A DNA stretch of 64,000 nucleotides from Pseudomonas abieticivorans (GTDB taxonomy: Bacteria; Pseudomonadota; Gammaproteobacteria; Pseudomonadales; Pseudomonadaceae): assembly GCF_023509015.1 (NCBI RefSeq), contig NZ_CP094975.1, positions 2,675,501 through 2,739,500 of the forward strand, given 5' to 3'. Both the position numbers and the translations under genes were made by a program. Each line of letters begins with the position of its first letter. Position 1 is the first letter of the stretch. The notes beneath the pieces were generated by a model. That model did not search any database, had not been told where the DNA came from, and worked only from the letters and a program-made list of their open reading frames with translations. Positions 51,274-60,419 of this stretch are shown here, in pieces.

Positions 51274-53357
51274 AAGGCTTTTTCAGTGATATCCCGCCGG
51301 CGCGGGATTGGTTTTACGGGTTGCGTACCTTTATTGCGTCCATGCTGGCGCTGTATGTGGCGATGAAACTGGAAATGCCACGGCCTTACTGGGCCATGGC
51401 CACGGTGTACATCGTTTCCAGCCCCTTCGTCGGCCCTACCGTTTCCAAGGCGGTTTACCGTGCGGTGGGCACTTTCGTCGGTGCCGCCGCGGCGGTGCTG
51501 TTCGTGCCGCTGTTCGTGCAGACGCCCATGCTGCTGGCGGTGGTGGTCGCGGTATGGACCGGCACCTTACTGTTCCTTTCTTTGCACCTGCGCACCGCCA
51601 ACAGTTATGCGCTGATGCTGGCCGGCTACACCCTGCCGCTGATTGCGCTGCCGGTGGTGGACAACCCGCTCAACGTGTTCGAGATCGCCTCGGCGCGTAC
51701 CCAAGAGATTTTCCTCGGCATCATCAGTGCGGCCCTGATCGGCTCGATATTCTGGCCCCGGCGCCTGGCCCCCGTGCTGGCCGACGCCACCGGCAAGTGG
51801 TTTGGCGAAGCGGGCACCTACTGCGAGCGCTTCCTGTCGCGCACCGTCACCCCCGAAGAAATCGGCACCCTGCGCGCGTCCATGGTGGTGACGTTCAACT
51901 CGTTGGAAATGATGATCGGGCAGATCCCCCACGAGGGCGCGCACGTGCAGACGGTGCGCAACGCCAAGGAGTTGCGCGGGCGCATGATCCACTTGCTGCC
52001 CACCATCGACGCACTGGACGATGCCTTGATTGCCCTGGAACGGCGCACCCCGGACCTGGAGGCGCAGATCAAGCCCTTGCTGGCAGACGCCATCGCCTGG
52101 CTCAAGCTGGGCCATGAGGCGCCGCTGGCCACCTGGACCCAATTGCACAACCGCCTGGAGGCCCTGCAACCCAGCGCCGAAGCCCTGGATGATCGCCGCC
52201 AGTTGCTGCTGTCCAACGCGCTGTACCGCCTGGGTGAGTGGATCGACCTGTGGCAGGATATGCGCAGCCTGCAACTGGCGATCCTGACCGAAGACCAGTC
52301 GCAGTGGCGGGCGGTGTACCGGCATTGGCGCCTGGGCCGGCTGTCACCGTTCTATGACCGCGGCATGATGCTGTACTCGGCGTTTTCCACCATCAGCGCG
52401 ATTGTCGTGGCTTCGCTGATCTGGATTCTCACCGGCTGGTCCGATGGCGGTGGCGGGGTGATCCTGGCAGCCGTGGCCTGTAGCTTTTTCGCCGCCATGG
52501 ACGACCCGGCCCCGCAGATCTACCGGTTCTTTTTCTGGACCCTGATCGCGGTGATCTTCGCCAGCCTTTATCTGTTTCTGATCCTGCCCAACCTGCATGA
52601 CTTTCCGATGCTGGTGCTGGCGTTCGCGGTGCCCTTCATCATTGTCGGCACCCTGACCCTGCAGCCGCGCTTCAACCTTGGGATGATGCTGACGCTGGTC
52701 AACGCCTCCACCTTTATCAGCTTGCAAACGGCCTACGATGCCGACTTCCTGGCGTTCCTGAACTCCAACATCGCCGGCCCCGCAGGCTTGCTGTTTGCCT
52801 TTGTCTGGACGCTGATCATGCGCCCATTCGGCGTGCAACTGGCGGCCAAGCGCCTGACTCGGTTCAGCTGGCACGACATCGTGCGCCTCAGCGAACCGGC
52901 CACCCTGGCCGAACATCGCGGCATGGGCGTGCTGATGCTCGACCGCCTGATGCAGCACCTGCCTCGCTTGGCGCAAACCGGCCAGGACACCGGTGCCGCC
53001 CTGCGCGACTTGCGCGTGGCGCTGAACATGCTCGACCTGCTGGCCTACGCACCGCGCCTGCCGGCAGGCCCGCGGACCTTGCTGCGCCAGGTGGTGGATG
53101 AAGTAGGCGCTTATTTCAAGGCGTGCCTGAAGGCGCGTGAACGCCTGGGCGCACCCATGGGCCTGTTGATGAGCATGGACCGGGCCCGCCGCGCCTTGAA
53201 CGTAGAAACCATGAATGACGCACGGGACGCTCGCCCCCACGTGCTGCACGCCCTGAGCGGCCTGCGCCTGGCGCTGTTGCCGGGCGTGGAAGTGGTGATC
53301 GAGCCGGCCGAAGCCGAAGAACTACCGCCCCAAGGCCTGGACGGAGCGCCCCTATGA
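51270..53357 (+). CDS. FUSC-family inner-membrane protein (AaeB-like efflux component)
   Basis: The 695-residue protein has two blocks of helices (about 10-160 and 365-530) with the FUSC motif RPYWAMATVYIVSSPFVGPTVSKAVYRAVGTFVGA. A cytoplasmic region lies between and after them. AaeB homologues export aromatic carboxylic acids with AaeA. A TTG start at 51270 is required to overlap the MarR stop; homologues commonly begin here. The DUF1656 gene overlaps its end by 4 bases. Confidence 0.9.
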   Translation: MKGFFSDIPPARDWFYGLRTFIASMLALYVAMKLEMPRPYWAMATVYIVSSPFVGPTVSKAVYRAVGTFVGAAAAVLFVPLFVQTPMLLAVVVAVWTGTLLFLSLHLRTANSYALMLAGYTLPLIALPVVDNPLNVFEIASARTQEIFLGIISAALIGSIFWPRRLAPVLADATGKWFGEAGTYCERFLSRTVTPEEIGTLRASMVVTFNSLEMMIGQIPHEGAHVQTVRNAKELRGRMIHLLPTIDALDDALIALERRTPDLEAQIKPLLADAIAWLKLGHEAPLATWTQLHNRLEALQPSAEALDDRRQLLLSNALYRLGEWIDLWQDMRSLQLAILTEDQSQWRAVYRHWRLGRLSPFYDRGMMLYSAFSTISAIVVASLIWILTGWSDGGGGVILAAVACSFFAAMDDPAPQIYRFFFWTLIAVIFASLYLFLILPNLHDFPMLVLAFAVPFIIVGTLTLQPRFNLGMMLTLVNASTFISLQTAYDADFLAFLNSNIAGPAGLLFAFVWTLIMRPFGVQLAAKRLTRFSWHDIVRLSEPATLAEHRGMGVLMLDRLMQHLPRLAQTGQDTGAALRDLRVALNMLDLLAYAPRLPAGPRTLLRQVVDEVGAYFKACLKARERLGAPMGLLMSMDRARRALNVETMNDARDARPHVLHALSGLRLALLPGVEVVIEPAEAEELPPQGLDGAPL

Positions 53358-53563
53358 TTGGTGAACTGGATGTCAGTGGGATCTTCCTGCCGACCCTATT
53401 GGTGATGATGGGTATCACCTACGTGCTGTTTTTGTTGGTGCATGCGGTGCTTAACCGTGTGCATTTCTATCGCCTGGTCTGGCACCGGGCTCTTTTCAAC
53501 GTTGCGCTCTACGCCGTGTTGCTCGGCGCAGTCGACATCATCTGCCGAAACCTGATGCCATGA
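53354..53563 (+). CDS. DUF1656 small membrane protein (AaeX-like)
   Basis: The 69-residue protein has two helices (LPTLLVMMGITYVLFLLVHAVL and LFNVALYAVLLGAVDIICR) typical of AaeX/DUF1656, which accompany AaeB-type efflux. It overlaps both neighbours by 4 bases, so all four efflux genes are translationally coupled. Confidence 0.9.
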   Translation: MIGELDVSGIFLPTLLVMMGITYVLFLLVHAVLNRVHFYRLVWHRALFNVALYAVLLGAVDIICRNLMP

Positions 53564-54450
53564 AAAAACCTTTGCTGACTTTAGGCCGTATCGTTTTGAC
53601 CTTGCTGGTGGTGGTGCTGGCCAGCTTCGTGGTGTGGCGCATGGTGATGTACTACATGTTCGCGCCCTGGACCCGTGACGGTCATATCCGCGCCGACGTG
53701 GTGCAGATCGCCCCCGACGTATCCGGCTTGATCCAGAACGTTTCGGTGCACGACAACGATGTGGTCACCCGTGGCCAGGTGTTGTTCACCATCGACCAGG
53801 ACCGCTTCCAACTGGCGCTGCGCCAGGCCCAGGCCACCGTGGCCGACCGCAAGGAAACCGTGGCCCAGGCCCAGCGTGAAGCCAAGCGTAACAAGGGCCT
53901 GGGCAACCTGGTGGCCAAGGAGCAACTGGAGGAAAGCGACTCCAAGCTGACCCGAGCGCAATCGGCCTTGGTCGAAGCGCAGGTGGCGGTGGACGCGGCC
54001 CAATTGAACCTGGACCGCTCGGTAATTCGCAGCCCCGTGGACGGCTACCTCAACGACCGCGCACCGCGTGAGCATGAGTTTGTCAGCGCTGGCCGGCCGG
54101 TGTTGGCCGTGGTCGACGGTGCCTCGTTTCACATCGACGGCTATTTCGAAGAAACAAAACTGCCGCTGATTCACGTCGGGCAAAAAGTCGATATTCGCGT
54201 GATGGGCGACAACGCCCGCCTCACCGGCCACGTGCAAAGCATCGTCGCTGGCATTGAAGACCGCGACCGCAGCAGTGGCAGCAACCTGTTGCCCAACGTC
54301 AACCCGGCCTTCAGCTGGGTACGCCTGGCGCAACGGATTCCGGTGCGCATCGCCTTCGACGAAGTGCCGGCGGACTTTCGCATGATCGCCGGGCGTACCG
54401 CCACGGTCTCGATCATCGACGACGCCCCCCCGCAGGAGACCGCGCGATGA
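53560..54450 (+). CDS. HlyD-family periplasmic adaptor (AaeA-like)
   Basis: The 296-residue membrane-fusion protein has an N-terminal anchor helix (IVLTLLVVVLASFVVWRMVM), lipoyl half-domains (IAPDVSGLIQNVSVHDNDVVTRGQVLFTID and VIRSPVDGYLNDRAP), a coiled-coil hairpin between them and a beta-barrel. It joins the FUSC protein to the outer-membrane factor encoded next. The 4-base overlaps on both sides indicate tight coupling. Confidence 0.92.
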   Translation: MKKPLLTLGRIVLTLLVVVLASFVVWRMVMYYMFAPWTRDGHIRADVVQIAPDVSGLIQNVSVHDNDVVTRGQVLFTIDQDRFQLALRQAQATVADRKETVAQAQREAKRNKGLGNLVAKEQLEESDSKLTRAQSALVEAQVAVDAAQLNLDRSVIRSPVDGYLNDRAPREHEFVSAGRPVLAVVDGASFHIDGYFEETKLPLIHVGQKVDIRVMGDNARLTGHVQSIVAGIEDRDRSSGSNLLPNVNPAFSWVRLAQRIPVRIAFDEVPADFRMIAGRTATVSIIDDAPPQETAR

Positions 54451-55868
54451 AACCCGCTGCGCGCCTGTCGGTATTGACCCTGGGCCTGATGCTGTCGGCC
54501 TGCCAGATGGTCGGCCCCGATTACCATTCGCCCAAGGATGGCGCCATCAACCGTCCGGATTTCCAGGGCAACCTTGCCGAGCAGAACAGCAACGTGGTGT
54601 CGGCGCCGGTGCCGCAAGACTGGTGGCGGCTATACCAGGACCCGCGCCTGGACCAACTGGTACGCCAAGCAATCGCCTCCAGCACCGACCTGCGCGTGGC
54701 GGCCGCCAACCTGAGCCGCGCCCGCGCGCAAATCGAAGAAGCCCAGGCCGAAGGCGGTTTCACCACCAAGGCAGAGGCCGGCGCACAGCGTTTGCAGGAG
54801 TCCGGTGAAGCCTACCTGCTGGCCGACAAGGTGCCGGTGGCCACGGTGGGCAACGTGTCGCTGAGCACCTCTTACCAGTTCGATTTTTGGGGCACGCTCA
54901 AGCGTGGCGTGGAAGCGTCCCAGGCCAACGCCGACGCAGCCCAGGCGGCGGCCGATACGGCGCGCATAACCCTGGTGGCCGAGGTAGTGCGCTCCTACAC
55001 CCAAATCTGCGCGGCCAACGAAGAGCGCAACATTGCGCAGAAGTCGCTAGACCTGCAGATGGAAGGCGTGAAGTTGACCCAACGTCTGCGCGACGCCGGC
55101 CGCGGCGACGAAACCCAGGTCACGCGTACGCAAACCCAGTTCAAGTCGTTGCGCGCCGACATGCCGCGCTTCGAGGCCGAACGCCAGGCCGGGCTGTACA
55201 CGCTGTCGATGCTGCTGGCCAAGCCGGTCGAGCAACTGCCGGCCGGTACCGGCGAGTGTGCCGAGCTGCCGCACATGGCCCAGCTGTTGCCAGTGGGCGA
55301 TGGTGCCGAACTGCTCAAGCGCCGCCCGGACATCCGCCAGGCCGAGCGCAAGCTGGCCGCCGCCACTGCCGAAATCGGCGTGGCCACCGGTCAGCTGTAC
55401 CCGAACATCAGCTTTGGTGCGACGGTTGGGTCCGTGGGCTTTCTCAAGCACCTGGGCGACCAATCGGCCAACCGCTGGGGCTTTGGCCCGCTAATCAGTT
55501 GGACCATCCCCACCAATGGCTCGCGCGCGCGGATTCGTGAGGCGGATGCTGCAACCCAGGCCGCACTGGCGCATTTTGATGGTGTGGTGTTGAGCGCGGT
55601 ACGTGAAACCCAGACGGGCCTGGCGCAATACACCGCCTTGCTGGACCGGCGCGATGCCCTGGCCGATGCCGACGAATCGGCGAAACAGGCGGCCGACCAG
55701 ACCCACCGCTTCTACCAGGCGGGCCGTGCGTCGTTCCTCGCGGACTTGCAGGCGACCAAGACCTATACCGATGTGCAAGCGCAGTTGTCGGCGGCCAACA
55801 CCCAGGTGGCGATGCAGCAGATCAAGCTGTTCCAGGCGTTGGGTGGTGGTTGGGAGAGTGGTCGCTGA
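54447..55868 (+). CDS. NodT-type outer-membrane efflux lipoprotein
   Basis: The 473-residue protein has a lipobox (LMLSAC|Q at residues 15-20) and two OEP repeats (about 60-250 and 265-460) typical of TolC-like channels. The strand GQLYPNISFGATVGSVGF and the GRGDETQVTRTQTQFK helix fit the family. It completes a full tripartite exporter for presumably aromatic acids. Co-location with benABCD suggests control of intracellular benzoate-type acids, but that is inference. Confidence 0.92.
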   Translation: MKPAARLSVLTLGLMLSACQMVGPDYHSPKDGAINRPDFQGNLAEQNSNVVSAPVPQDWWRLYQDPRLDQLVRQAIASSTDLRVAAANLSRARAQIEEAQAEGGFTTKAEAGAQRLQESGEAYLLADKVPVATVGNVSLSTSYQFDFWGTLKRGVEASQANADAAQAAADTARITLVAEVVRSYTQICAANEERNIAQKSLDLQMEGVKLTQRLRDAGRGDETQVTRTQTQFKSLRADMPRFEAERQAGLYTLSMLLAKPVEQLPAGTGECAELPHMAQLLPVGDGAELLKRRPDIRQAERKLAAATAEIGVATGQLYPNISFGATVGSVGFLKHLGDQSANRWGFGPLISWTIPTNGSRARIREADAATQAALAHFDGVVLSAVRETQTGLAQYTALLDRRDALADADESAKQAADQTHRFYQAGRASFLADLQATKTYTDVQAQLSAANTQVAMQQIKLFQALGGGWESGR

Positions 55869-55875
55869 AACCTTT

Positions 55876-55896
55876 GGGGGCGGATTTATCCGCTCC
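55876..55896. repeat. partial REP repeat
   Basis: GGGCGGATTTATCCGCTCCTA keeps the GCGGAT...ATCCGC core of the REP unit, in the gap between convergent genes. Confidence 0.5.
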
Positions 55897-56651
55897 TATT
55901 TGCGCGACAAATCCGCCATCCCCTTCAGCAATTCGATGGGCAGCGGGAACACGATGGTCGACGACTTGTCGCCGGCAATCGAACTGAGCGTCTGCATGTA
56001 GCGCAACTGCATCGCGCCCGGCTGGCGCCCGAGCATCTCGGCGGCTTGCATCAGTTTTTCCGAAGCCTGCAATTCACCTTCGGCATGGATCACCTTAGCC
56101 CGCCGTTCGCGCTCGGCCTCGGCCTGCTTGGCAATCGCCCTTACCATCGACTCGTTCAGGTCGACATGCTTGATCTCGACATTGGCGACCTTGATGCCCC
56201 ACACGTCGGTTTGCGCATCCAGCACCTGCTGGATGTCCATGTTCAGCCGTTCGCGTTCGGCCAGCAGCTCGTCCAGCTCATGCTTGCCGAGTACCGCGCG
56301 CAGGGTGGTCTGCGCCAGTTGGCTGGTGGCCATCAGGAAGTTCTCGACCTGGATAATCGCTTTTTGTGGGTCTAGCACGCGGAAGTACAGCACCGCATTG
56401 ACCTTGACCGAGACGTTGTCGCGGGTGATCACGTCTTGCGGCGGGATATCCAGCACCACGGTGCGCAGGTCCACCCGCACCATCTGCTGCACCACCGGGA
56501 TCAGAATGATCAGGCCGGGGCCTTTTACCTGCCAGAAGCGCCCCAGTTGGAACACGACCCCGCGTTCGTATTCGCGCAAGATGCGGAACGTCGACATCGC
56601 GACGGCCACCACCAGTACCAGCAGTACCGGGAAACCCAGTTGCACGAACAT
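55896..56651 (-). CDS. slipin/SPFH-family membrane protein (stomatin-like)
   Basis: The 251-residue protein has one N-terminal helix ([18 protein letters not shown]) and an SPFH domain ([41 protein letters not shown] and [30 protein letters not shown]). I use the ATG at 56651; AAGGAG lies 7 bases upstream and its A overlaps the stop of the nfeD frame (ATGA), so it is coupled. NfeD partners of slipins form membrane complexes, and here nfeD is frameshifted. Confidence 0.9.
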   Translation of the reverse strand: MFVQLGFPVLLVLVVAVAMSTFRILREYERGVVFQLGRFWQVKGPGLIILIPVVQQMVRVDLRTVVLDIPPQDVITRDNVSVKVNAVLYFRVLDPQKAIIQVENFLMATSQLAQTTLRAVLGKHELDELLAERERLNMDIQQVLDAQTDVWGIKVANVEIKHVDLNESMVRAIAKQAEAERERRAKVIHAEGELQASEKLMQAAEMLGRQPGAMQLRYMQTLSSIAGDKSSTIVFPLPIELLKGMADLSRK

Positions 56652-57134
56652 CATTTGTCTCCTTGGCGAGGTGTCGCTTCGAGCGCCCCGACTTCCAATT
56701 GAACCCCGCGGCGCGCCAGTACCTTGACCGGTTGCCCGGTGTGCAAAGGGGCGGCGCTCAGCACTTGCCATTGCTCGCCTTGCAAGTGCACCCAGCCGGC
56801 GCAGGGGTTACCCTCGCGCAGTGCCGATACCGTGGCCACGGCACCCATCAAGGCGCTGTCGAAACCCACCGGTTTACGCTTGCGGGCCTTGAAGGCCATG
56901 TTTACCACCAACACCAGCAAAGCCACCCCCAGTATCGCGATCGCCACTATCAACGGCGCCGACACCAGGATCCCTGGCCCCTGCACGTCTACCATGACCA
57001 CCAGGCCCCACCAACAGCGCGAGCAACCCGCAGGCACCCACCACGCCGAAGCTGGGCAACAGCGCCTCCAGGGCGATCAGCACCAGGCCGAACACGATCA
57101 TCCCGAACGCGGCCTGGTGAACACTTAGTACCAT
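56651..57134 (-). pseudogene. frameshifted nfeD (short NfeD-type membrane protein)
   Basis: Two overlapping frames together give one short NfeD. The first frame (from 57134) gives MVLSVHQAAFGMIVFGLVLIALEALLPSFGVVGACGLLALLVG and the second continues LVVMVDVQGPGILVSAPLIVAIAILGVALLVLVVNMAF with a C-terminal OB-like domain to 56651. The break is near 57003-57010, where the reverse strand reads GTGGGGCCTGG; one extra C (or a missing pair) would restore the frame. A sequencing error is possible, so the gene may be intact. It overlaps the slipin start. Confidence 0.7.
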
Positions 57135-57220
57135 GATGCTGTCCACATGATCTCCGTACTGCACTTGAGCTAGACGTGCAGGGCTATCCTTACAGTTTAG
57201 TTGACCCCCAGGAGCACACC

Positions 57221-57460
57221 ATGCAATTGCAAGCCAACACCCTGCCTGCGCTGTTCGAACAGCTCGGCCTGGATTCGGACATGACCAGCATCGAGAAATT
57301 CGTCACCACCCATTCGCCGCTGAAAAAGGATGAGTACCTGCACCAGGCCGAATTCTGGTCTGAAGGCCAGCGGGCCTTTTTGAAGGAGGGCATCAAGCAG
57401 GATTCCGATTGGGCCGTGGCCATCGACGAACTGAACCTGATGCTGCACAAGGTGCGTTAA
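57221..57460 (+). CDS. DUF2789 domain protein
   Basis: The 79-residue protein matches DUF2789: LFEQLGLDSDMTSIEKFVTTHSPL and AEFWSEGQRAFLKEGIKQDSDWAVAIDELNLML. It is soluble, with unknown function and no membrane segment. CCAGGAGCACACC precedes the ATG; the upstream frame has no ribosome site. Confidence 0.85.
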   Translation: MQLQANTLPALFEQLGLDSDMTSIEKFVTTHSPLKKDEYLHQAEFWSEGQRAFLKEGIKQDSDWAVAIDELNLMLHKVR

Positions 57461-57632
57461 ACGCGCCGCTTATCTGCTGCTCTGAACCATTTGCCACACC
57501 CGGACATTTTATTTCAAAGCATTGCTATGCTCTGATCTATCGGGTTCTAGTGGTCTGTTCATGACTGCGCGGCAACACACACGCGGAGCTTTCAGTCATC
57601 GCTGACCATGGGTCAATGGGATGATAATAATT

Positions 57633-58271
57633 ATGAAAGACTCCTATGCTCCTGGGTTCTGGTGCGCCACATCGGCACTGGGTTTGCTGGTTGGCACCTA
57701 CCTGTACGAAGTCATTCAAGCGCACCAGATCGAGAAGGCCCTGGTCTTCCTCAACAGCGCGCTGGCCATGATCGGGGTACTGGCATTCGCAGTGCTGGCC
57801 TGGTCTAAATACGAAACTGCCCAAGTCAAGAAACGACAGGAAAACCAAGGCCACACCCTGGTGCGCATCTGGGACACCAAGGTGGCCCTGCGCAAAGTCG
57901 AAACCGTGTTCGACCGCTACTTCTGGGGCACTTACTGGCAACCGGGCCGCACCTTCCAGGAGGTGATGGGCGAACTGACCGGCACCCCGTTGGAAAAATC
58001 CCTCGAAGCCCTCAAGCGCCACTGCCAGATGCTCGACGAAGAACTGCACAGCAACGACCCGCGCTGGCTGGTCAACGCGCGCGAACTGTCCAGCGTGGCC
58101 ACGGCGATGGCGCGCCAGCGTTACCTGTTGGACTTTTGCGACCCCGGCACGGCCAACCGCAAGGGCGGGGCGGTGATCGATCGGGAATTGGAGACGCTGG
58201 TGTATACGTGGTCGGCGCGGCTACGGGCGTTTGATCATCAGTTAGATGAGTTGGAGAGTGAGTACAGCTGA
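57633..58271 (+). CDS. hypothetical inner-membrane protein
   Basis: The 212-residue product has two N-terminal helices (about 8-25 and 35-55) and a soluble part of about 150 residues with helices ([40 protein letters not shown]). I recognise no family. The start at 57633 (MKDSYAP) or the ATG four codons earlier are both possible; neither has a clear ribosome site. Confidence 0.7.
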   Translation: MKDSYAPGFWCATSALGLLVGTYLYEVIQAHQIEKALVFLNSALAMIGVLAFAVLAWSKYETAQVKKRQENQGHTLVRIWDTKVALRKVETVFDRYFWGTYWQPGRTFQEVMGELTGTPLEKSLEALKRHCQMLDEELHSNDPRWLVNARELSSVATAMARQRYLLDFCDPGTANRKGGAVIDRELETLVYTWSARLRAFDHQLDELESEYS

Positions 58272-58288
58272 GCGCCGGTGGGGGCTGC

Positions 58289-58311
58289 TTCGCGGATCAA
58301 TCCGCTCCTAC
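58289..58311. repeat. REP-type repeat, single copy
   Basis: TTCGCGGATCAATCCGCTCC-TAC, same unit as at 2773, 18 bases after the hypothetical gene. Confidence 0.75.
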
Positions 58312-58335
58312 AGTCGCTGCGAACCAAACGCCCAC

Positions 58336-58370
58336 AAAAAAGCCCCAAGGCATACGCCCCGGGGCTTTTT
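58336..58370. terminator. bidirectional terminator between hypothetical gene and tRNA
   Basis: AAAAAGCCCC and GGGGCTTTTT enclose a 15-base loop. Leftward it would end tRNA-Arg transcription; rightward it would end the hypothetical gene. Confidence 0.8.
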
Positions 58371-58378
58371 CGTTTATA

Positions 58379-58455
58379 TGGTGCACCAGGCGGGATTCGA
58401 ACCCACGACCCCTGCCTTCGGAGGGCAGTACTCTATCCAGCTGAGCTACTGGTGC
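58379..58455 (-). tRNA. tRNA-Arg (CCG anticodon)
   Basis: The reverse strand gives GCACCAG acceptor, D-arm AGCTCAGCTGGATAGAGTA, anticodon loop CTCCGAA within CTGCC/GGCAG (anticodon CCG), T-arm with GTTCGAATC, and CTGGTGC-A-CCA. CCA is encoded. No integrase or duplicated 3' end was found, so there is no sign of an inserted element. Confidence 0.95.
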
Positions 58456-58456
58456 A

Positions 58457-58803
58457 GCGCGGGCGCCATGATACCCATCTAGGCGGTGGGCGTCTATTGC
58501 GACGAACGTGTGAGGCATTTCGCACAGTTTGCGGTCAAAACTCCACGCTGATCCGAAAAGGACCGCGCCAAGGGCTTTTTTGTTCTTTTTTTCGAACAGA
58601 CTATTGTCCTTTACCCCGGTTGACCCTAGGATTCGTTTGAGATTTCAAACGCTCTTGTCTGGGTGCTGATCCGCGCGGGTTACATTTTGTGCGCTATTGA
58701 TGCTCAAGCCCGGTGGATGAATCCTGACGGCAGTCCTGGAGACGCCCTTACTACAAATCAACAATATGCCCCGTGCGTGCACGGTGCTGTTAAGGAAGCC
58801 GAC
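58457..58803. other. region upstream of gabD, no gene supported
   Basis: This 347-base stretch between the tRNA and gabD contains the CGTTTGA-GATT-TCAAACG dyad at 58634 and a T-rich run near 58578. No small ORF with ribosome site is convincing. Confidence 0.5.
58634..58651. promoter_or_regulatory. perfect dyad upstream of gabD
   Basis: CGTTTGA-GATT-TCAAACG has 7-base arms and lies 153 bases before the gabD ATG. A GABA- or glutarate-responsive regulator is a plausible but unproven binder. Confidence 0.5.
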
Positions 58804-60246
58804 ATGCAGCTTAAAGACACCCAGTTGTTCCGTCAAAAAGCCTACCTGGACGGGGTTTGGGCAGACGCGGACAGCGGCCAGACCATCAAGGTCAACAACC
58901 CGGCAACGGGTGAGATCCTCGGCACCGTGCCTAAGATGGGCGCAGCCGAAACCCGCCGCGCCATCGAAGCTGCGGACAAGGCCCTACCGGCCTGGCGTGC
59001 ACTGACCGCCAAAGAGCGCTCCAACAAACTGCGTCGCTGGTTCGAACTGATGATCGAGAACCAGGACGATCTGGCGCGCCTGATGACCCTGGAACAGGGC
59101 AAGCCGCTGGCCGAAGCCAAAGGCGAAATCACCTACGCCGCCTCTTTTATCGAGTGGTTCGCCGAAGAAGCCAAGCGCGTCTATGGCGACACCATCCCCG
59201 GCCACCAGCCAGACAAGCGCCTGATCGTGATCAAGCAGCCGATCGGCGTGACCGCGGCCATTACCCCGTGGAACTTCCCGGCGGCAATGATCACCCGTAA
59301 AGCCGGCCCGGCCCTGGCCGCTGGCTGCACCATGGTGCTCAAGCCTGCTTCGCAGACGCCGTTCTCGGCACTGGCCCTGGCGGAACTGGCCGAGCGCGCC
59401 GGCATTCCGAAAGGCGTGTTCAGCGTTGTAACCGGCAGCGCCGGCGACATCGGCAGCGAGCTGACCGGCAACCCGATCGTACGCAAGCTGAGCTTCACCG
59501 GCTCCACTGAGATCGGTCGCCAACTGATGGCCGAATGCGCCAAGGACATTAAGAAAGTGTCCCTGGAACTGGGCGGCAACGCGCCGTTCATCGTGTTCGA
59601 CGACGCTGACCTGGATAAGGCCGTCGAAGGTGCGATCATCTCCAAGTACCGCAACAACGGCCAGACCTGCGTATGCGCCAACCGCATCTACGTGCAGGAC
59701 GGCGTGTACGATGCGTTTGCCGAGAAGCTCAAAGCCGCCGTGCTGAAGCTCAAGATCGGCAACGGTCTGGAAGAAGGCACCACCACCGGCCCGCTGATCG
59801 ACGACAAGGCCGTGGCCAAGGTCAAGGAACACATCGCCGATGCCCTGAGCAAAGGCGCCACCGTGCTGACCGGTGGCAACAGCCTGGAAGGCAACTTCTT
59901 CGAGCCAACCGTATTGGTGAACGTGCCGAAGAACGCTGCCGTGGCCAAGGAAGAAACCTTCGGCCCACTGGCGCCGCTGTTCCGTTTCAAAGACGAAGCC
60001 GAAGTGATCGCGATGTCCAACGACACCGAGTTCGGCCTGGCTTCGTACTTCTATGCCCGTGACATGAGCCGCGTGTTCCGCGTGGCCGAGGCGTTGGAAT
60101 ACGGCATGGTGGGTATCAACACCGGCCTGATCTCCAACGAAGTGGCGCCGTTTGGCGGCATCAAGGCCTCCGGCCTGGGCCGTGAAGGCTCCAAGTACGG
60201 CATCGAAGACTATCTGGAAATCAAATACCTGTGCATCTCGGTCTGA
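58804..60246 (+). CDS. gabD: succinate-semialdehyde dehydrogenase
   Basis: The 480-residue ALDH has the NADP-binding segment TPWNFPAAMITRKAGPALAAGC, glycine motif FTGSTEIG, base Glu in SLELGGNAPF and the nucleophile in NNGQTCVCANRIY. It oxidises succinate (or glutarate) semialdehyde from GABA and 5-aminovalerate breakdown. AAGGAAGCCGAC precedes the ATG. gabT follows after 173 bases, giving the gabDT pair. Confidence 0.95.
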   Translation: MQLKDTQLFRQKAYLDGVWADADSGQTIKVNNPATGEILGTVPKMGAAETRRAIEAADKALPAWRALTAKERSNKLRRWFELMIENQDDLARLMTLEQGKPLAEAKGEITYAASFIEWFAEEAKRVYGDTIPGHQPDKRLIVIKQPIGVTAAITPWNFPAAMITRKAGPALAAGCTMVLKPASQTPFSALALAELAERAGIPKGVFSVVTGSAGDIGSELTGNPIVRKLSFTGSTEIGRQLMAECAKDIKKVSLELGGNAPFIVFDDADLDKAVEGAIISKYRNNGQTCVCANRIYVQDGVYDAFAEKLKAAVLKLKIGNGLEEGTTTGPLIDDKAVAKVKEHIADALSKGATVLTGGNSLEGNFFEPTVLVNVPKNAAVAKEETFGPLAPLFRFKDEAEVIAMSNDTEFGLASYFYARDMSRVFRVAEALEYGMVGINTGLISNEVAPFGGIKASGLGREGSKYGIEDYLEIKYLCISV

Positions 60247-60419
60247 GAGCCAGGTAAACCACCGGCGGGGCGCGAGAGCGTCGTCTCGCCGGTTTTGTAA
60301 TGCAAGAACCCCTTGGTGGCCGGGACGCCGCAGCAGTCGATCATCGTATGCTGTTGCCGCAGATTCCGCCGCTTGATCCTTGAACCACGCCGACCGATGA
60401 GCGGCGAATGAGGAAACCC

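Noticed and set aside
58379..58455. tRNA-Arg as the attachment site of an integrated element
   Set aside because: No integrase, no duplicated tRNA 3' end, and the genes on both sides fit an ordinary chromosomal arrangement.
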